Assembly (NCBI GenBank): GCA_025360845.1
Contig: JANYBJ010000084.1
Location: forward strand, 1 to 40,340
Direction: 5' to 3'
DNA from: a bacterium
GTDB taxonomy: Bacteria; Verrucomicrobiota; Kiritimatiellia; RFP12; UBA1067
Length of the DNA stretch: 40,340 nt
Made by a program: the position numbers and the translations under genes. Below the pieces are notes generated by a model. The model saw only the letters and a list, made by a program, of their open reading frames with translations, searched no databases and was not told the DNA's origin. Below, one piece after another: positions 28,704-39,581 of the stretch. Within the stretch, counting starts at the first letter, position 1. The number at the start of each line of letters is the position of its first letter.

Positions 28704-29987
28704 ATGGCACAGACTCGAAGGACATTTCTGCGGGCGATGCTGGCGGCATCGGCCGCGCCGCTGGTGGTGCCGCCGCGCGTGTTGGGCAGAGGCTGGACGG
28801 CACCGTCAGAGCGGGTGACGATCGGCTGCATCGGCACAGGCGACCACTTTATGGGGCGCAACCTGCCGTGCATGAAACTCCTTCCGGAGATTCAGATGGT
28901 TTCGGTCTGCGATGTGGATGCGGAGCGGATGGAGCAGGCGCGCAAGGCCGTTGTCCAGAGCTACGGCGATGGCATCACGGCGCACGGGGATTTCCGCGAG
29001 ATCCTGGCGAAAAAAGAGGTGGACGCGGTGATGGTCACCACGCCGGACCACTGGCATGTGATGATCTCGATTCTCGCGGCGCGGGCCGGCAAGGATGTGA
29101 TGTGCGAGAAGCCGCTCACGTATAATGTGGCGGACGGGCGTCAACTCGTGGAGACCATGCGGCGCACGGGCCGCGTGTTTCAGACCGCGTCTGAAAACCG
29201 GACGGTTCCCGAGTATAAGCAGATGTGCGAGATCGCCCGCAGCGGACGCCTCGGCAAGATCCGGCGGGTGAACGTCGGGCTGCCGGGCGGCTATTGGCCG
29301 GGCGCGCACAAGGTGATCGCCTACGGCGAGCCGCCCAAGACGTTCAACTACGACATGTGGCTGGGGCCCGCGCCTGACAAGCCGTACACGCCGGCCCGCA
29401 CGCATTTCGTCTTCCGTTGGATCTCGGATACCAGCGGGGGCATGTTGTGCGACTGGGGCGCGCATCTGCTTGATCTTGTGCAGTGGGCGCTGAACCGCGA
29501 GTTGAGCGGGCCGGTCAAGGTCGAGGGCTACGGCTGGAAGCCGGTACACGAGCTGTACGACACGCTGACGGATTTCCATCTCCGCTACGAATACGAGGAC
29601 GGCGTGGAGCTGTTCGTGGACGCACGCGAGCCCTCATTGCGGATTGAAGGCGACGAGGGGTGGATTCATGCGCAGGGTTGGCGTAGTCCGGTCCAGGCTT
29701 CCAGCCGCAAACTGTTGGAGCCGGTCGGCCCCGGCGAGGTGCAGCTCAAGAGCGAGCGGGCCGACGGCGAGCATGTGAGTTTTGTCAAGGCGGTCAAGTC
29801 CCGCACCTCGGCTTACGCGCCTGCGGAAATCGGCCACCGCAGCATCACGCTGGCGCACATCGGCAACATCGCGGTGGCGTGCGGCAGACCGCTGCGCTGG
29901 AGCCCGCAGGCGGAGCGGTTCGTGGATGCGCCGGACGCGGACAAGCTGTTGTCGCGCGAGAAACGCGCGAAGTGGGATCTGGTGTGA
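28704..29987 (+). CDS. TAT-exported Gfo/Idh/MocA family oxidoreductase
   Basis: An NAD(P)-dependent sugar or inositol-type oxidoreductase sent to the periplasm. The twin-arginine signal is TRRTFLRAML (residues 4-13) followed by a hydrophobic, alanine-rich stretch to about residue 28. The Rossmann motif is VTIGCIGTGDHFMG near 38-51, with the acidic strand end SVCDVDAERM. The hallmark EKP lies in MCEKPLTYN near 133-141. The C-terminal substrate domain has GGMLCDWGAHLLDLVQW (about 246-262), typical of the family. Spacing to the start is good (GGGAGG, 9 nt). The product may be a 3-keto sugar given the DUF1080 hydrolase downstream; this is inference. First gene of the cluster divergent from the PAS-AraC regulator. 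Confidence 0.93.
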   Translation: MAQTRRTFLRAMLAASAAPLVVPPRVLGRGWTAPSERVTIGCIGTGDHFMGRNLPCMKLLPEIQMVSVCDVDAERMEQARKAVVQSYGDGITAHGDFREILAKKEVDAVMVTTPDHWHVMISILAARAGKDVMCEKPLTYNVADGRQLVETMRRTGRVFQTASENRTVPEYKQMCEIARSGRLGKIRRVNVGLPGGYWPGAHKVIAYGEPPKTFNYDMWLGPAPDKPYTPARTHFVFRWISDTSGGMLCDWGAHLLDLVQWALNRELSGPVKVEGYGWKPVHELYDTLTDFHLRYEYEDGVELFVDAREPSLRIEGDEGWIHAQGWRSPVQASSRKLLEPVGPGEVQLKSERADGEHVSFVKAVKSRTSAYAPAEIGHRSITLAHIGNIAVACGRPLRWSPQAERFVDAPDADKLLSREKRAKWDLV

Positions 29988-30000
29988 AGGGGTTAGCGCA

Positions 30001-30065
30001 CATGGAGGGCGAGTCTCTGACGAGCCGCGCGGTTTTGCGGCTCACGAGGATGTTCGCCCTCCATG
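30001..30065. repeat. Palindromic element with perfect 12-bp arms
   Basis: CATGGAGGGCGA (30001-30012) is the exact reverse complement of TCGCCCTCCATG (30054-30065). An inner stem GAGCCGC/GCGGCTC (30022-30028 and 30037-30043) surrounds an 8-nt loop. The right arm ends on an in-frame ATG of the next gene. It may be a dispersed repeat of the same general type as the other hairpins in this window, and may attenuate downstream expression. Confidence 0.75.
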
Positions 30066-30080
30066 AAGAATGAGGCGTTC

Positions 30081-31361
30081 ATGGAAAATAACTGGGTTAT
30101 GCTTAGTGTGATGGTCCTCATGGTGGCTGTCATCGCCCGTGCCGAGAATCTGGAATCGACCTACGCGAAGTTGCAAGGTGCGAAACCTGACGCGATCATC
30201 GCGGCGCTGGAGAGCGGCGACAGCTTCAACAGAGAGCTGGCGCTGGCGCAGATCGCCCGTGAGAACCGGTCGCCGGAGTTGACGCGGGCGGCGGCGGACG
30301 CGGTGTCGACGGTGCGGCAGCCGGGGGTTAAGGCGCAACTGATCGCCGTGCTGGCCGAACGCGGCGACACGTCGGCCACGCCCGTGGTGCGCAAGGCTCT
30401 GAAGGACGCCGATCCCGCGGTGCGCGCGGCGGCGGTCGAAGCGTGCGCGATGCTCAAGGACAGCAAGGCGGCGGACGCGCTCTTCGGGATGCTGGGCGGC
30501 GCGCAGGGCGTGGCCGCGCGCGGCGCGCTGTGCCGCATTCCCGGCAAGGCGATTGACGCGCGCCTGGTGTCGCTCCTGCGCAAGGGAGAAGGAGCACAAC
30601 GCGTGATGGCGGTCGAACTGCTTGCGGCGCGGCGGTACGACGGCCTCTTCCCTCTCTTGCTCGACAAGCGCCTGTTTGCGCCAGGCGACATGGCGTTGTC
30701 CAAGGCTGTGGCGGGTGCGCTCCGGGTCTATGCGCCTGCCGACAGTTTCGATCAGATGCTTGCGTTCACGCTGTCGCTTCCCGCGCCGGCGACCGAACTC
30801 TTGGCGGGCACGTTAGCCGTGACCTTGGACGAGGCGGCGGACAAGCAGGCGCGCGAGCGGGGGGTTGAGAAAGCGCTGGCGTCGTGCGGCGCGGCGTACG
30901 CGCCGCTGCTGACCGGACTGCTGGCCGCGAGTCAGGGCCGCGATGCGTTGCGCGTGTTGTCGGGCCGGCTCGAAGCGGGTGACCTCGAGGTGCGCAAAGA
31001 GGCGATCCGCTGTCTCGGCAAGTGGAACAGCGAGGCGGCGCTTGTGCCGCTGGTGCTGGCCGCGAAACGCGAACGCGACGCAGGTGCGCAGACGCTGGCG
31101 TGGCGTGCGGTGATCGACATCGCCAACCGGCCGGACAAGATCGTTGATTTCTATCAGCCGGTCTCGGCGATCCACCAGGCCGTCTGGTATGCCCCGCGCC
31201 GGGAGGAGAAGGTGGCGGCGCTGGGAGTGCTGCCTCGCTATCACCCGAAGTCGTGGGAAGTCGAGTGGTTGCTGACCAAGATTGAAACGGAAAAGCCAGA
31301 GTTGGCGGCGGAGGCCCTTCGCGTCAAGAACGCGCTGGTGCCGCCGTTTTCAGGAAAGTAG
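30081..31361 (+). CDS. Secreted HEAT-repeat protein
   Basis: A 426-aa exported scaffold made of HEAT-like repeats. A signal peptide (MENNWVMLSVMVLMVAVIARA) precedes helical pairs rich in Ala and Leu, for example PVVRKALKDADPAVRAAAVEACAML near 110-135 and VRKEAIRCLGKWNSEAALVPLVLAA near 302-326. I prefer ATG 30081, preceded by GAGG with 5 nt spacing. ATG 30063 lies inside the arm of the palindromic element at 30001-30065. Such proteins bind partners rather than catalyse reactions, and in this lineage they are often found with secreted oxidoreductases and DUF1080 proteins. A role in holding the exported enzymes together is a guess from context. No catalytic motif is seen. Confidence 0.85.
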   Translation: MENNWVMLSVMVLMVAVIARAENLESTYAKLQGAKPDAIIAALESGDSFNRELALAQIARENRSPELTRAAADAVSTVRQPGVKAQLIAVLAERGDTSATPVVRKALKDADPAVRAAAVEACAMLKDSKAADALFGMLGGAQGVAARGALCRIPGKAIDARLVSLLRKGEGAQRVMAVELLAARRYDGLFPLLLDKRLFAPGDMALSKAVAGALRVYAPADSFDQMLAFTLSLPAPATELLAGTLAVTLDEAADKQARERGVEKALASCGAAYAPLLTGLLAASQGRDALRVLSGRLEAGDLEVRKEAIRCLGKWNSEAALVPLVLAAKRERDAGAQTLAWRAVIDIANRPDKIVDFYQPVSAIHQAVWYAPRREEKVAALGVLPRYHPKSWEVEWLLTKIETEKPELAAEALRVKNALVPPFSGK

Positions 31362-31405
31362 AGATCAGTAAACAGAAATCGGGCTCTGAACGGAAGGATA
31401 CACTC

Positions 31406-32638
<1,233 letters not shown>

Positions 32639-32677
32639 CCGCACCACACACTGTGAAACGAACGGGAGCGAGAACAA

Positions 32678-33469
32678 ATGCAACGCATCATGTTTGCCGG
32701 TTGCCTTTTTTTGGCGAGTTTCGCGGCCGCATACGGCGGTAAACTGGAAGGGTACGCGGATACGCCGTTTCTGCCCGGGCAGCCGTGGCGCGTGCATGAC
32801 AAGCTCCGGCCCGCGCCTCCGGTGGTCACCCCCGCTCCTTATGTTCGCGCGGAGCCTCCGTCCGACGCCGTCGTGCTGTTCGATGGCCAGTCGGCGGCCG
32901 CGTGGCAAGGGGCGGAGGCTTGGCCGGTGCGCGACGGGGCGCTGATCGCTGAGAAAGGGGACATCCGCACGCGGCAGAGTTTCGGCGACATGCAGTTGCA
33001 CGTCGAGTGGCTGGTGCCCCAGCCGACGGCGGGCGGACACGTCGCCGAGCGCGGCAACAGCGGCGTCTTCCTGCTCGACCAGTACGAAATCCAGATCTTC
33101 GACAACTACGGCGAGGACACGATCTATGCGGACGGCATGGCGGGTGCGGTATACGGACAGTCCCCTCCGCTGGTCAACGCGTCGCGGCCCCCGGAGCAGT
33201 GGCAGACGTTCGACATTGCGCTGACCGCGCCGGTTTTTACCGGAACCAACCGCGCGCCCGGACGGGTGACCGTGCTGCATAACGGGGTGGTTGTGCAGAA
33301 CAACACGGTTCTGCTGGGAACGACCCAGCATCGGGCCTTACCTGTGGTGACGCCGCATCCCGTGCCCGCGCCAATCCGTCTTCAGGCGCACGGCTGTCCG
33401 GTGCGTTTCCGCAACATCTGGGTGAGGCCGCTGACGTCGGCGGAGAAGGCGTTGCCCGCCAAAAACTGA
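32678..33469 (+). CDS. Secreted DUF1080 (3-keto-disaccharide hydrolase family) protein
   Basis: An exported concanavalin-like jelly-roll protein of PF06439, now known as the 3-keto-disaccharide hydrolase family. The signal peptide is about residues 1-20 (FAAAYGG). The mature part begins with a proline-rich stretch and then shows family motifs: VVLFDGQSAAAWQG (66-79), WPVRDGALIAEKGDIRTRQSFGD and ERGNSGVFLLDQYEIQIFDNYG (about 124-145). These place it with enzymes that cleave glycosides already oxidised at C3. Two exported oxidoreductases upstream could supply the keto group. It is likely cotranscribed with the gene 39 nt upstream. The polymer or glycoside acted on is unknown. Confidence 0.92.
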   Translation: MQRIMFAGCLFLASFAAAYGGKLEGYADTPFLPGQPWRVHDKLRPAPPVVTPAPYVRAEPPSDAVVLFDGQSAAAWQGAEAWPVRDGALIAEKGDIRTRQSFGDMQLHVEWLVPQPTAGGHVAERGNSGVFLLDQYEIQIFDNYGEDTIYADGMAGAVYGQSPPLVNASRPPEQWQTFDIALTAPVFTGTNRAPGRVTVLHNGVVVQNNTVLLGTTQHRALPVVTPHPVPAPIRLQAHGCPVRFRNIWVRPLTSAEKALPAKN

Positions 33470-33550
33470 ATGTATAAGTGAATGCCGGCGGTGTGCTTTC
33501 ATCGCTGGGCGAACGGTGTCGAAACGGCTGTTCAAAAGGAGGGGTCTGTC

Positions 33551-34981
33551 ATGGCAGAGCAAAATATGGAAGCGCTGTATCAGGCGAGGCTGCGGCGTTT
33601 TGTGACCGCGCTGAACAACAAGAAGCCGGACCGCGTGCCGATCCGGCCGTTCGCGGCCGAGTTCACGGGACGCCACGCGGGCTACACGTGCCAGCAGTTG
33701 ACGCAGCACTACCCCGACGCGTTCGAGGCGATGGTCCGGTGCTGCAAGGACTATGACTGGGACGCGGTGCCCGCGAGCATGGTGTACGTCTGGACGGGCA
33801 TCACCGACGCGGCCAGCGTCAGGTACTACGGCGTGCCGGGTGTGGACGTGCCGCCGAACAACGGCTTCCAATACCGCGAGCCGCCGGAGGACGCCTCGTT
33901 CATGCGCGAGGACGAGTATGACCGGCTGATCGACGATCCGGTCGCCTTCCTGTACGAGGTGTGGCTGCCGCGGGCGACGCGCAAGATCGCCGCGGCAGGC
34001 GAGCCCGTGACCTTCCGCCACAACGTGTCGCTGGTGTCGGCGGCGATGGCCATGTCGCAGTACTTCCACGCCTTCGGGCCGCACTGCGCGCGGCTGCGCA
34101 GCGAGGCCGGCATGCCCGGCGCGATCGCCGGCATCTTCAAAGCGCCGCTCGACATCATCGGCGACAAGCTGCGCGGCTACCTCGGACTGACCATGGACAT
34201 GTATTCGCAGCCGGAGAAGGTGATGAAGGCGTGCGAGGCGCTCATGCCGCATCTCTACTGGGTGGCTGCCGCCACGGCCGACCCGTCGTCGCAGCTGCCG
34301 ATCGGCTACTGGATGCACCGCGGCTGCGTGCCGTTTGTGCGGCCCGACCAGTTCGCCTCGCACTACTGGCCGACGGTGAAGCCTCTGATCGAAGAGCTGT
34401 GGCGCAACGGCCACCAGACCATGTTCTATGCCGAAGGCAACTGGGATGCGCACCTCGACGCGTTCCGCGAGCTGCCGGACCGCAGCATCGTCTACCACAT
34501 CGACCGGGGCACCCCGCTGCTGACCCACCGCAAGCTGCACGACAAGTTCGCGCTGAGCGGCGGCGTCAACAACGTGACGCTGGCGATCGGCACGCCCGAG
34601 CAGGTGCGTCAGGAGGTCAAGACGCTGATCGAGACGGTGGGCAAAGAGGGCGGCTACATCATGGACGCCAGCGCGATCATGCAGAACGACACGACGCCGG
34701 AGAACATGCGGGCGCTGGTCGAGGCGACGCGCGAATTCGGCGGATATGACAAGCCCGACTTGCTGCCCGAGCCGCTGCGTGTCGCGCCTGACACGGTCAC
34801 AAAGACCTCGGGGTTGTCCTCGAACAAAGGTCATCAGCCGGGCGTGTGCGTCTCATGGGAGGAGCACAAGGCCGAGCTGTCGGGGCCGATCCAAGGCAGC
34901 GAGGAGCTGGCGCAGCGCGTGTGGCAGGCGGCGGACGCCAGCGGCGCGATGTTCATCTGGCAGATGCTGCTCTCGTTCTGA
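33551..34981 (+). CDS. Uroporphyrinogen decarboxylase (URO-D) superfamily protein
   Basis: A 476-aa cytoplasmic TIM-barrel protein of the URO-D superfamily. The family includes heme enzymes, but genes of this length and context are usually corrinoid or cofactor methyltransferases, or have unknown roles. Recognisable parts are RRFVTALNNKKPDRVPIRPF near the start, KAPLDIIGDKLRGYLGLTMDMYSQPEKV in the middle, and GGYIMDASAIMQNDTTPENM near the end. No heme-pathway genes are nearby, which argues against true HemE. The start is ATG 33551, with GGAGG about 8 nt upstream; an in-frame ATG at 33482 lacks one. O-demethylation of a methylated sugar would fit a glycan-degrading neighbourhood, but no corrinoid protein gene lies in the window. 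Confidence 0.85.
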   Translation: MAEQNMEALYQARLRRFVTALNNKKPDRVPIRPFAAEFTGRHAGYTCQQLTQHYPDAFEAMVRCCKDYDWDAVPASMVYVWTGITDAASVRYYGVPGVDVPPNNGFQYREPPEDASFMREDEYDRLIDDPVAFLYEVWLPRATRKIAAAGEPVTFRHNVSLVSAAMAMSQYFHAFGPHCARLRSEAGMPGAIAGIFKAPLDIIGDKLRGYLGLTMDMYSQPEKVMKACEALMPHLYWVAAATADPSSQLPIGYWMHRGCVPFVRPDQFASHYWPTVKPLIEELWRNGHQTMFYAEGNWDAHLDAFRELPDRSIVYHIDRGTPLLTHRKLHDKFALSGGVNNVTLAIGTPEQVRQEVKTLIETVGKEGGYIMDASAIMQNDTTPENMRALVEATREFGGYDKPDLLPEPLRVAPDTVTKTSGLSSNKGHQPGVCVSWEEHKAELSGPIQGSEELAQRVWQAADASGAMFIWQMLLSF

Positions 34982-35005
34982 ACGCGAGTTTGAGCCGCTC
35001 GCGTA

Positions 35006-35035
35006 TTGACGGGTTTTAAGGGGACGTGATACCGT
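35006..35035 (+). promoter_or_regulatory. Promoter abutting the fkp start codon
   Basis: TTGACG (35006-35011) and TACCGT (35030-35035) are 18 nt apart, with TG one base before the -10. Six bases separate the -10 from ATG 35042, so transcription should begin at the start codon. The purine stretch AAGGGGA lies too far upstream to serve as a ribosome binding site and would not be transcribed. Confidence 0.5.
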
Positions 35036-35041
35036 TTGCGC

Positions 35042-38000
35042 ATGACACCCTTTGACATTCTTGTTTTGACGGCGGCGAACGAGGCGCAGGCTCAAGGTTA
35101 CCGGGCGCAATTGGCATGGCGGCAGGCGAACGGGCTTCTCGATCCGGCGACGCAGGCGCTCGTGATCACCGACCCGGGCGGCCGGCGCGTCGGCTCGCTC
35201 GGCGCGACTTTCAACGTGTTGGCGGAGTTGGTGAAGATCCTTGAAGCGCCGCGGTCGGCCCGACGGTCCGACCCTCCCTTAGAAGCGCTTTTCAAGGGCA
35301 AGCGCATCCTCATCTGCCATTCGGGCGGGGACAGCCGGCGCACGCCTGCCTATGCGGCGCAGGGCAAGGTGTTCACGCCCGTGCCGACGGTCGCCGCGAA
35401 CGGCGTGCCGCTGGCGCTCTTCGATCTGATTCTCCAGACGGTGTCGAACCTGCCCGCGCCCGAAGCAGGGCAGGTGCTGGTCACTTCGGGCGATGTGCTG
35501 CTGACCTTCGATCACGCGTCGGTCGATCTCTCGCGTCCGGGTGTCACGGGCGTGGCGTATTTCGGACCGGTCGAACGCGGATCGCGCCACGGCGTGTACG
35601 TGCCGGAGAACTTCCGCTCGAACCCGCTGCGCACGGAGTGCGTGCCGGTGGTCGATTTCCTGCAGAAACCCTCCGAGACGGAGGCGAGGGCGTGCGGCGC
35701 TGTGGACCCGTTCGGACATGTCGCGGTGGATACGGGGCTGGTGAGCTTCGATCCGGCGACCTGCGCGAAGTTGCTCGACGTGTGCGGCTGGAGAACGAGA
35801 AACGTTCAACGTTCAACGCCCAACGCCCAACGTTCAAGGAGGACGGAGAAAGGGCTTTTGGCGGAGATTATCGACGGCACATGTCCTGCGCTCGACCTCT
35901 ACGAAGAGCTGACCATGGCGGTGACGCCGCGTTTCGACGAGGCGCGGTTTCTTGAGCGGTTTGTGGCCGGGCGCGGACGCGACGCGGCGCACGGACAACG
36001 GATGCGGACCTTTTACCGTGCGATGCGCGGCGTGCCTTTCCAGGTGAACATCGTGCCGTATTGCGAATTCTTCCACATCGGCAGCAGCCGCGAGCTGCTG
36101 TCGGGCTTCTCGGGGCTCTCGCGTACGGCGCAGGAGTACCGTTTCGCCAACGGCAGCGGGGCCTGTGTGACGAGCGGCGGCGAGACGGGCCGGGCGTTCG
36201 TTTTCAATGCGCGGATCGCGTGTCCGCTCAAGACGGGCAACGCGCTGATCGAAGCGGTGCATGCGGCGGGGTGTCCTGAAGTGAAACTTGCGGGCGATAA
36301 CATCCTTACCGGGTTGCCTCCCGAGGCGACGGTGTCGGTGCGGTTGGAGAAGGGTGTCGGCCTGGTTTGCCTGCCGGTCGGAAAGTCGGAGTGGGCCGTG
36401 ATCGCGTATGGGCTGGACGATGATTTCAAAACGCCGTTCGGCGGCGAGCGGCCGTGCCTTTTCCTGAATCAGCCGATCAACGCGTGGATGACGCGCAACG
36501 GTGTGGCCGCGGCGAAACTGTGGCACGGTGATCAGAGGGACGGGCTGTGGCGCGCGCGGCTGTGGCGTGTCGGGGCGCTCGACGAGGTGCTGGCAGAAGC
36601 CATCGCTATCGCGAACGGCGGAGGACGGAAGCCGGGGTCCAGAGGACGACGGTACAGCATCGCCGAGGTCCTGCCGCGTGTGAACCATGCGCGGCTGCTG
36701 GCGGTGCGGCAGGAGATCCGGCGGCAGGTGAATCTGATGAGCGTGGCCGAGCGGCTCTTGGACGACGACGCGCTGCCTTCGGCGGAAGTGTGCGGCGAGA
36801 TCCGGAGCAGCGCTGAGGCGGCGCTGGTGTTGCGGCAGCTTGCGGCGCTGCTGGATGGAGAGGCGCTTGCCAAGCCGCTGCTGCGGGCGCGGGTGCTGCG
36901 GCTCATGGCAATGATTCAGGCCATACAACTGAAAAGCAGCGGCCCGGACGGAGCCGGGCACTCCATGGAGGGACGACCTCCGCGTCGTCCGATGAATGCG
37001 GAGGAGTCGCAGGCCGCTGCGTTCGCGGCGGTGGCCGAAGCCGTGGCGGTGAGTTTCGAGCCGTGCGGCAAGCCGCGTCCGGCGGCGATCCTGCACGACC
37101 AGGTGGTGTGGGTGACCACGCCGGTGCGGATCGACTTTGCGGGCGGCTGGTCGGACACGCCGCCGATCTGTACGGAGCGGGGCGGCACGGTGCTGAATGC
37201 GGCGGTGACGCTCAACGGCCTTTATCCCATACAGGTGATCGCCAAGCTCAACACGCACGGCTGCATAAGGCTTTCCAGCATTGACCTGGGCGAGCGCAAG
37301 GAGATCCGCACGACCGCAGAGTTGCTCAACCACAAGGACCCGACCGATTGGGCGGCGCTGGCCAAGGCGGCGCTGATTCTCGCGGGGATCGGGCCGTCGC
37401 GTGCGGAGGAGCCGCTCGGCGCATGGCTGAAGGAGCTGGGCGGCGGGCTCGACCTGACCATCTTCTCTTCGCTGCCCAAGGGCTCCGGCATGGGCACGAG
37501 TTCGATCCTCGGCGCGGCGGTGATCGCCTGTCTCGACCGCGTGTTGGGCCTGCCGTTCAACACGGACCGGCTGATCCGCATGACCTCGATTCTGGAACAG
37601 CGCATGTGTACGGGCGGCGGCTGGCAGGACCAGGTGGGCGGCATCATGCCGGGCGTCAAGCTGATCCGCACCCAGCCGGGGACGGATCAGACGGTGGCGT
37701 TGCGCTGGTCGGTCCTCAACATGTCCGAGGGAAGTGAGCTGAAACGGCGCTGCCTGCTCTATTTCACGGGGCAGAAGCGCATGGCGCGGAACATCCTGCA
37801 TAACGTGGTGTCGGGCTATCTGGCGCGTGATCCGCTGGTCTTGCAGACCGTGAGTGACCTCAAAACGTCGGCGGTGGAAACCAAAGAGGCGCTCGACGCG
37901 CAGGACATCGACGGTTTCGCGCGGGGCCTTGCGCGGTACTGGGAGCTGAAGAAGCGGATCGATCCCGGAGCGACCAACGAGCCCATCGAGGCGCTGCTGC

Positions 38001-38194
38001 GGTCGGTCGGGGGAGAGACGCAGGCGGCGCTGCTGCCGGGGGCGGGCGGGGGCGGGTTCATCTTCATGCTGGCGAAAAGCGAGGCGGCGGCAGAGCGCAT
38101 CCGGCGCGTCTTCGAGGCGCACCCGCCCAATGAGCACGCGCGCTTCTTCAACTTCGATGTGGACCAGCAGGGCCTGAAGGTGACGGTGCTGTAG
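35042..38194 (+). CDS. fkp: Bifunctional L-fucokinase/GDP-fucose pyrophosphorylase with in-frame repeat insertions
   Basis: A cytoplasmic salvage enzyme that phosphorylates L-fucose and then joins the fucose-1-phosphate to GMP, giving GDP-fucose. The N-terminal nucleotidyltransferase has DPGGRRVGSLGATFNVL (about residues 47-63) and ICHSGGDSRRTPAYA (about 93-107). The C-terminal GHMP kinase has VRIDFAGGWSDTPP near 695-708, the ATP loop PKGSGMGTSS near 813-822, and PGAGGGGFIFML near 999-1010. At 1050 residues it is about 100 longer than the Bacteroides enzyme. The excess includes foreign-looking low-complexity segments encoded by palindromes or heptamers, at about residues 69-83, 251-273 and 632-655, and perhaps 526-538. 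All lie between conserved blocks, so the enzyme may still work. The start is ATG 35042, apparently leaderless. It follows the URO-D gene by 60 nt. Confidence 0.92.
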   Translation: MTPFDILVLTAANEAQAQGYRAQLAWRQANGLLDPATQALVITDPGGRRVGSLGATFNVLAELVKILEAPRSARRSDPPLEALFKGKRILICHSGGDSRRTPAYAAQGKVFTPVPTVAANGVPLALFDLILQTVSNLPAPEAGQVLVTSGDVLLTFDHASVDLSRPGVTGVAYFGPVERGSRHGVYVPENFRSNPLRTECVPVVDFLQKPSETEARACGAVDPFGHVAVDTGLVSFDPATCAKLLDVCGWRTRNVQRSTPNAQRSRRTEKGLLAEIIDGTCPALDLYEELTMAVTPRFDEARFLERFVAGRGRDAAHGQRMRTFYRAMRGVPFQVNIVPYCEFFHIGSSRELLSGFSGLSRTAQEYRFANGSGACVTSGGETGRAFVFNARIACPLKTGNALIEAVHAAGCPEVKLAGDNILTGLPPEATVSVRLEKGVGLVCLPVGKSEWAVIAYGLDDDFKTPFGGERPCLFLNQPINAWMTRNGVAAAKLWHGDQRDGLWRARLWRVGALDEVLAEAIAIANGGGRKPGSRGRRYSIAEVLPRVNHARLLAVRQEIRRQVNLMSVAERLLDDDALPSAEVCGEIRSSAEAALVLRQLAALLDGEALAKPLLRARVLRLMAMIQAIQLKSSGPDGAGHSMEGRPPRRPMNAEESQAAAFAAVAEAVAVSFEPCGKPRPAAILHDQVVWVTTPVRIDFAGGWSDTPPICTERGGTVLNAAVTLNGLYPIQVIAKLNTHGCIRLSSIDLGERKEIRTTAELLNHKDPTDWAALAKAALILAGIGPSRAEEPLGAWLKELGGGLDLTIFSSLPKGSGMGTSSILGAAVIACLDRVLGLPFNTDRLIRMTSILEQRMCTGGGWQDQVGGIMPGVKLIRTQPGTDQTVALRWSVLNMSEGSELKRRCLLYFTGQKRMARNILHNVVSGYLARDPLVLQTVSDLKTSAVETKEALDAQDIDGFARGLARYWELKKRIDPGATNEPIEALLRSVGGETQAALLPGAGGGGFIFMLAKSEAAAERIRRVFEAHPPNEHARFFNFDVDQQGLKVTVL
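35243..35288. repeat. In-frame 39-bp insertion in fkp flanked by direct repeats
   Basis: GAAGCGC occurs at 35243-35249 and again at 35282-35288, exactly 39 nt apart. Between them lies an inverted repeat GGTCGG (35253-35258)/CCGACC (35268-35273). The segment adds about 13 residues, rich in Arg, Ser and Pro, to the nucleotidyltransferase domain without shifting frame. Confidence 0.55.
35801..35835. repeat. Five tandem heptamers within fkp
   Basis: AACGTTC, AACGTTC, AACGCCC, AACGCCC and AACGTTC follow without gaps. They are flanked by similar purine-rich stretches, GGAGAACGAGAAA (from 35790) and GGAGGACGGAGAAA (from 35838). The array is read through in frame as NVQRSTPNAQRS. Confidence 0.75.
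36942..36990. repeat. Array of three palindromes inside fkp
   Basis: GCCCGG-ACGGAG-CCGGGC (36942-36959), CTCCATGGAG (36961-36970) and GGACGAC-CTCCGC-GTCGTCC (36971-36990) lie end to end. They encode GPDGAGHSMEGRPPRRP in frame, in the linker just before the kinase domain. The words CATGGAGGG and GGGACG recur in the intergenic hairpins at 30001 and 24367. Confidence 0.7.
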
Positions 38195-38195
38195 C

Positions 38196-39572
<1,377 letters not shown>

Positions 39573-39581
39573 AGTGCGTCC

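Noticed and set aside
33551-34981. Heme-pathway HemE
   Set aside because: No heme genes nearby, unusual length, and glycan-degradation context; a general URO-D superfamily call is safer.
35801-35835. CRISPR array
   Set aside because: The units are 7 nt with no spacers; it is a simple tandem repeat.
35834-38137. 767-aa minus-strand frame opposite fkp
   Set aside because: Arg/His-rich composition with no domain; shadow of the well-supported fkp frame.
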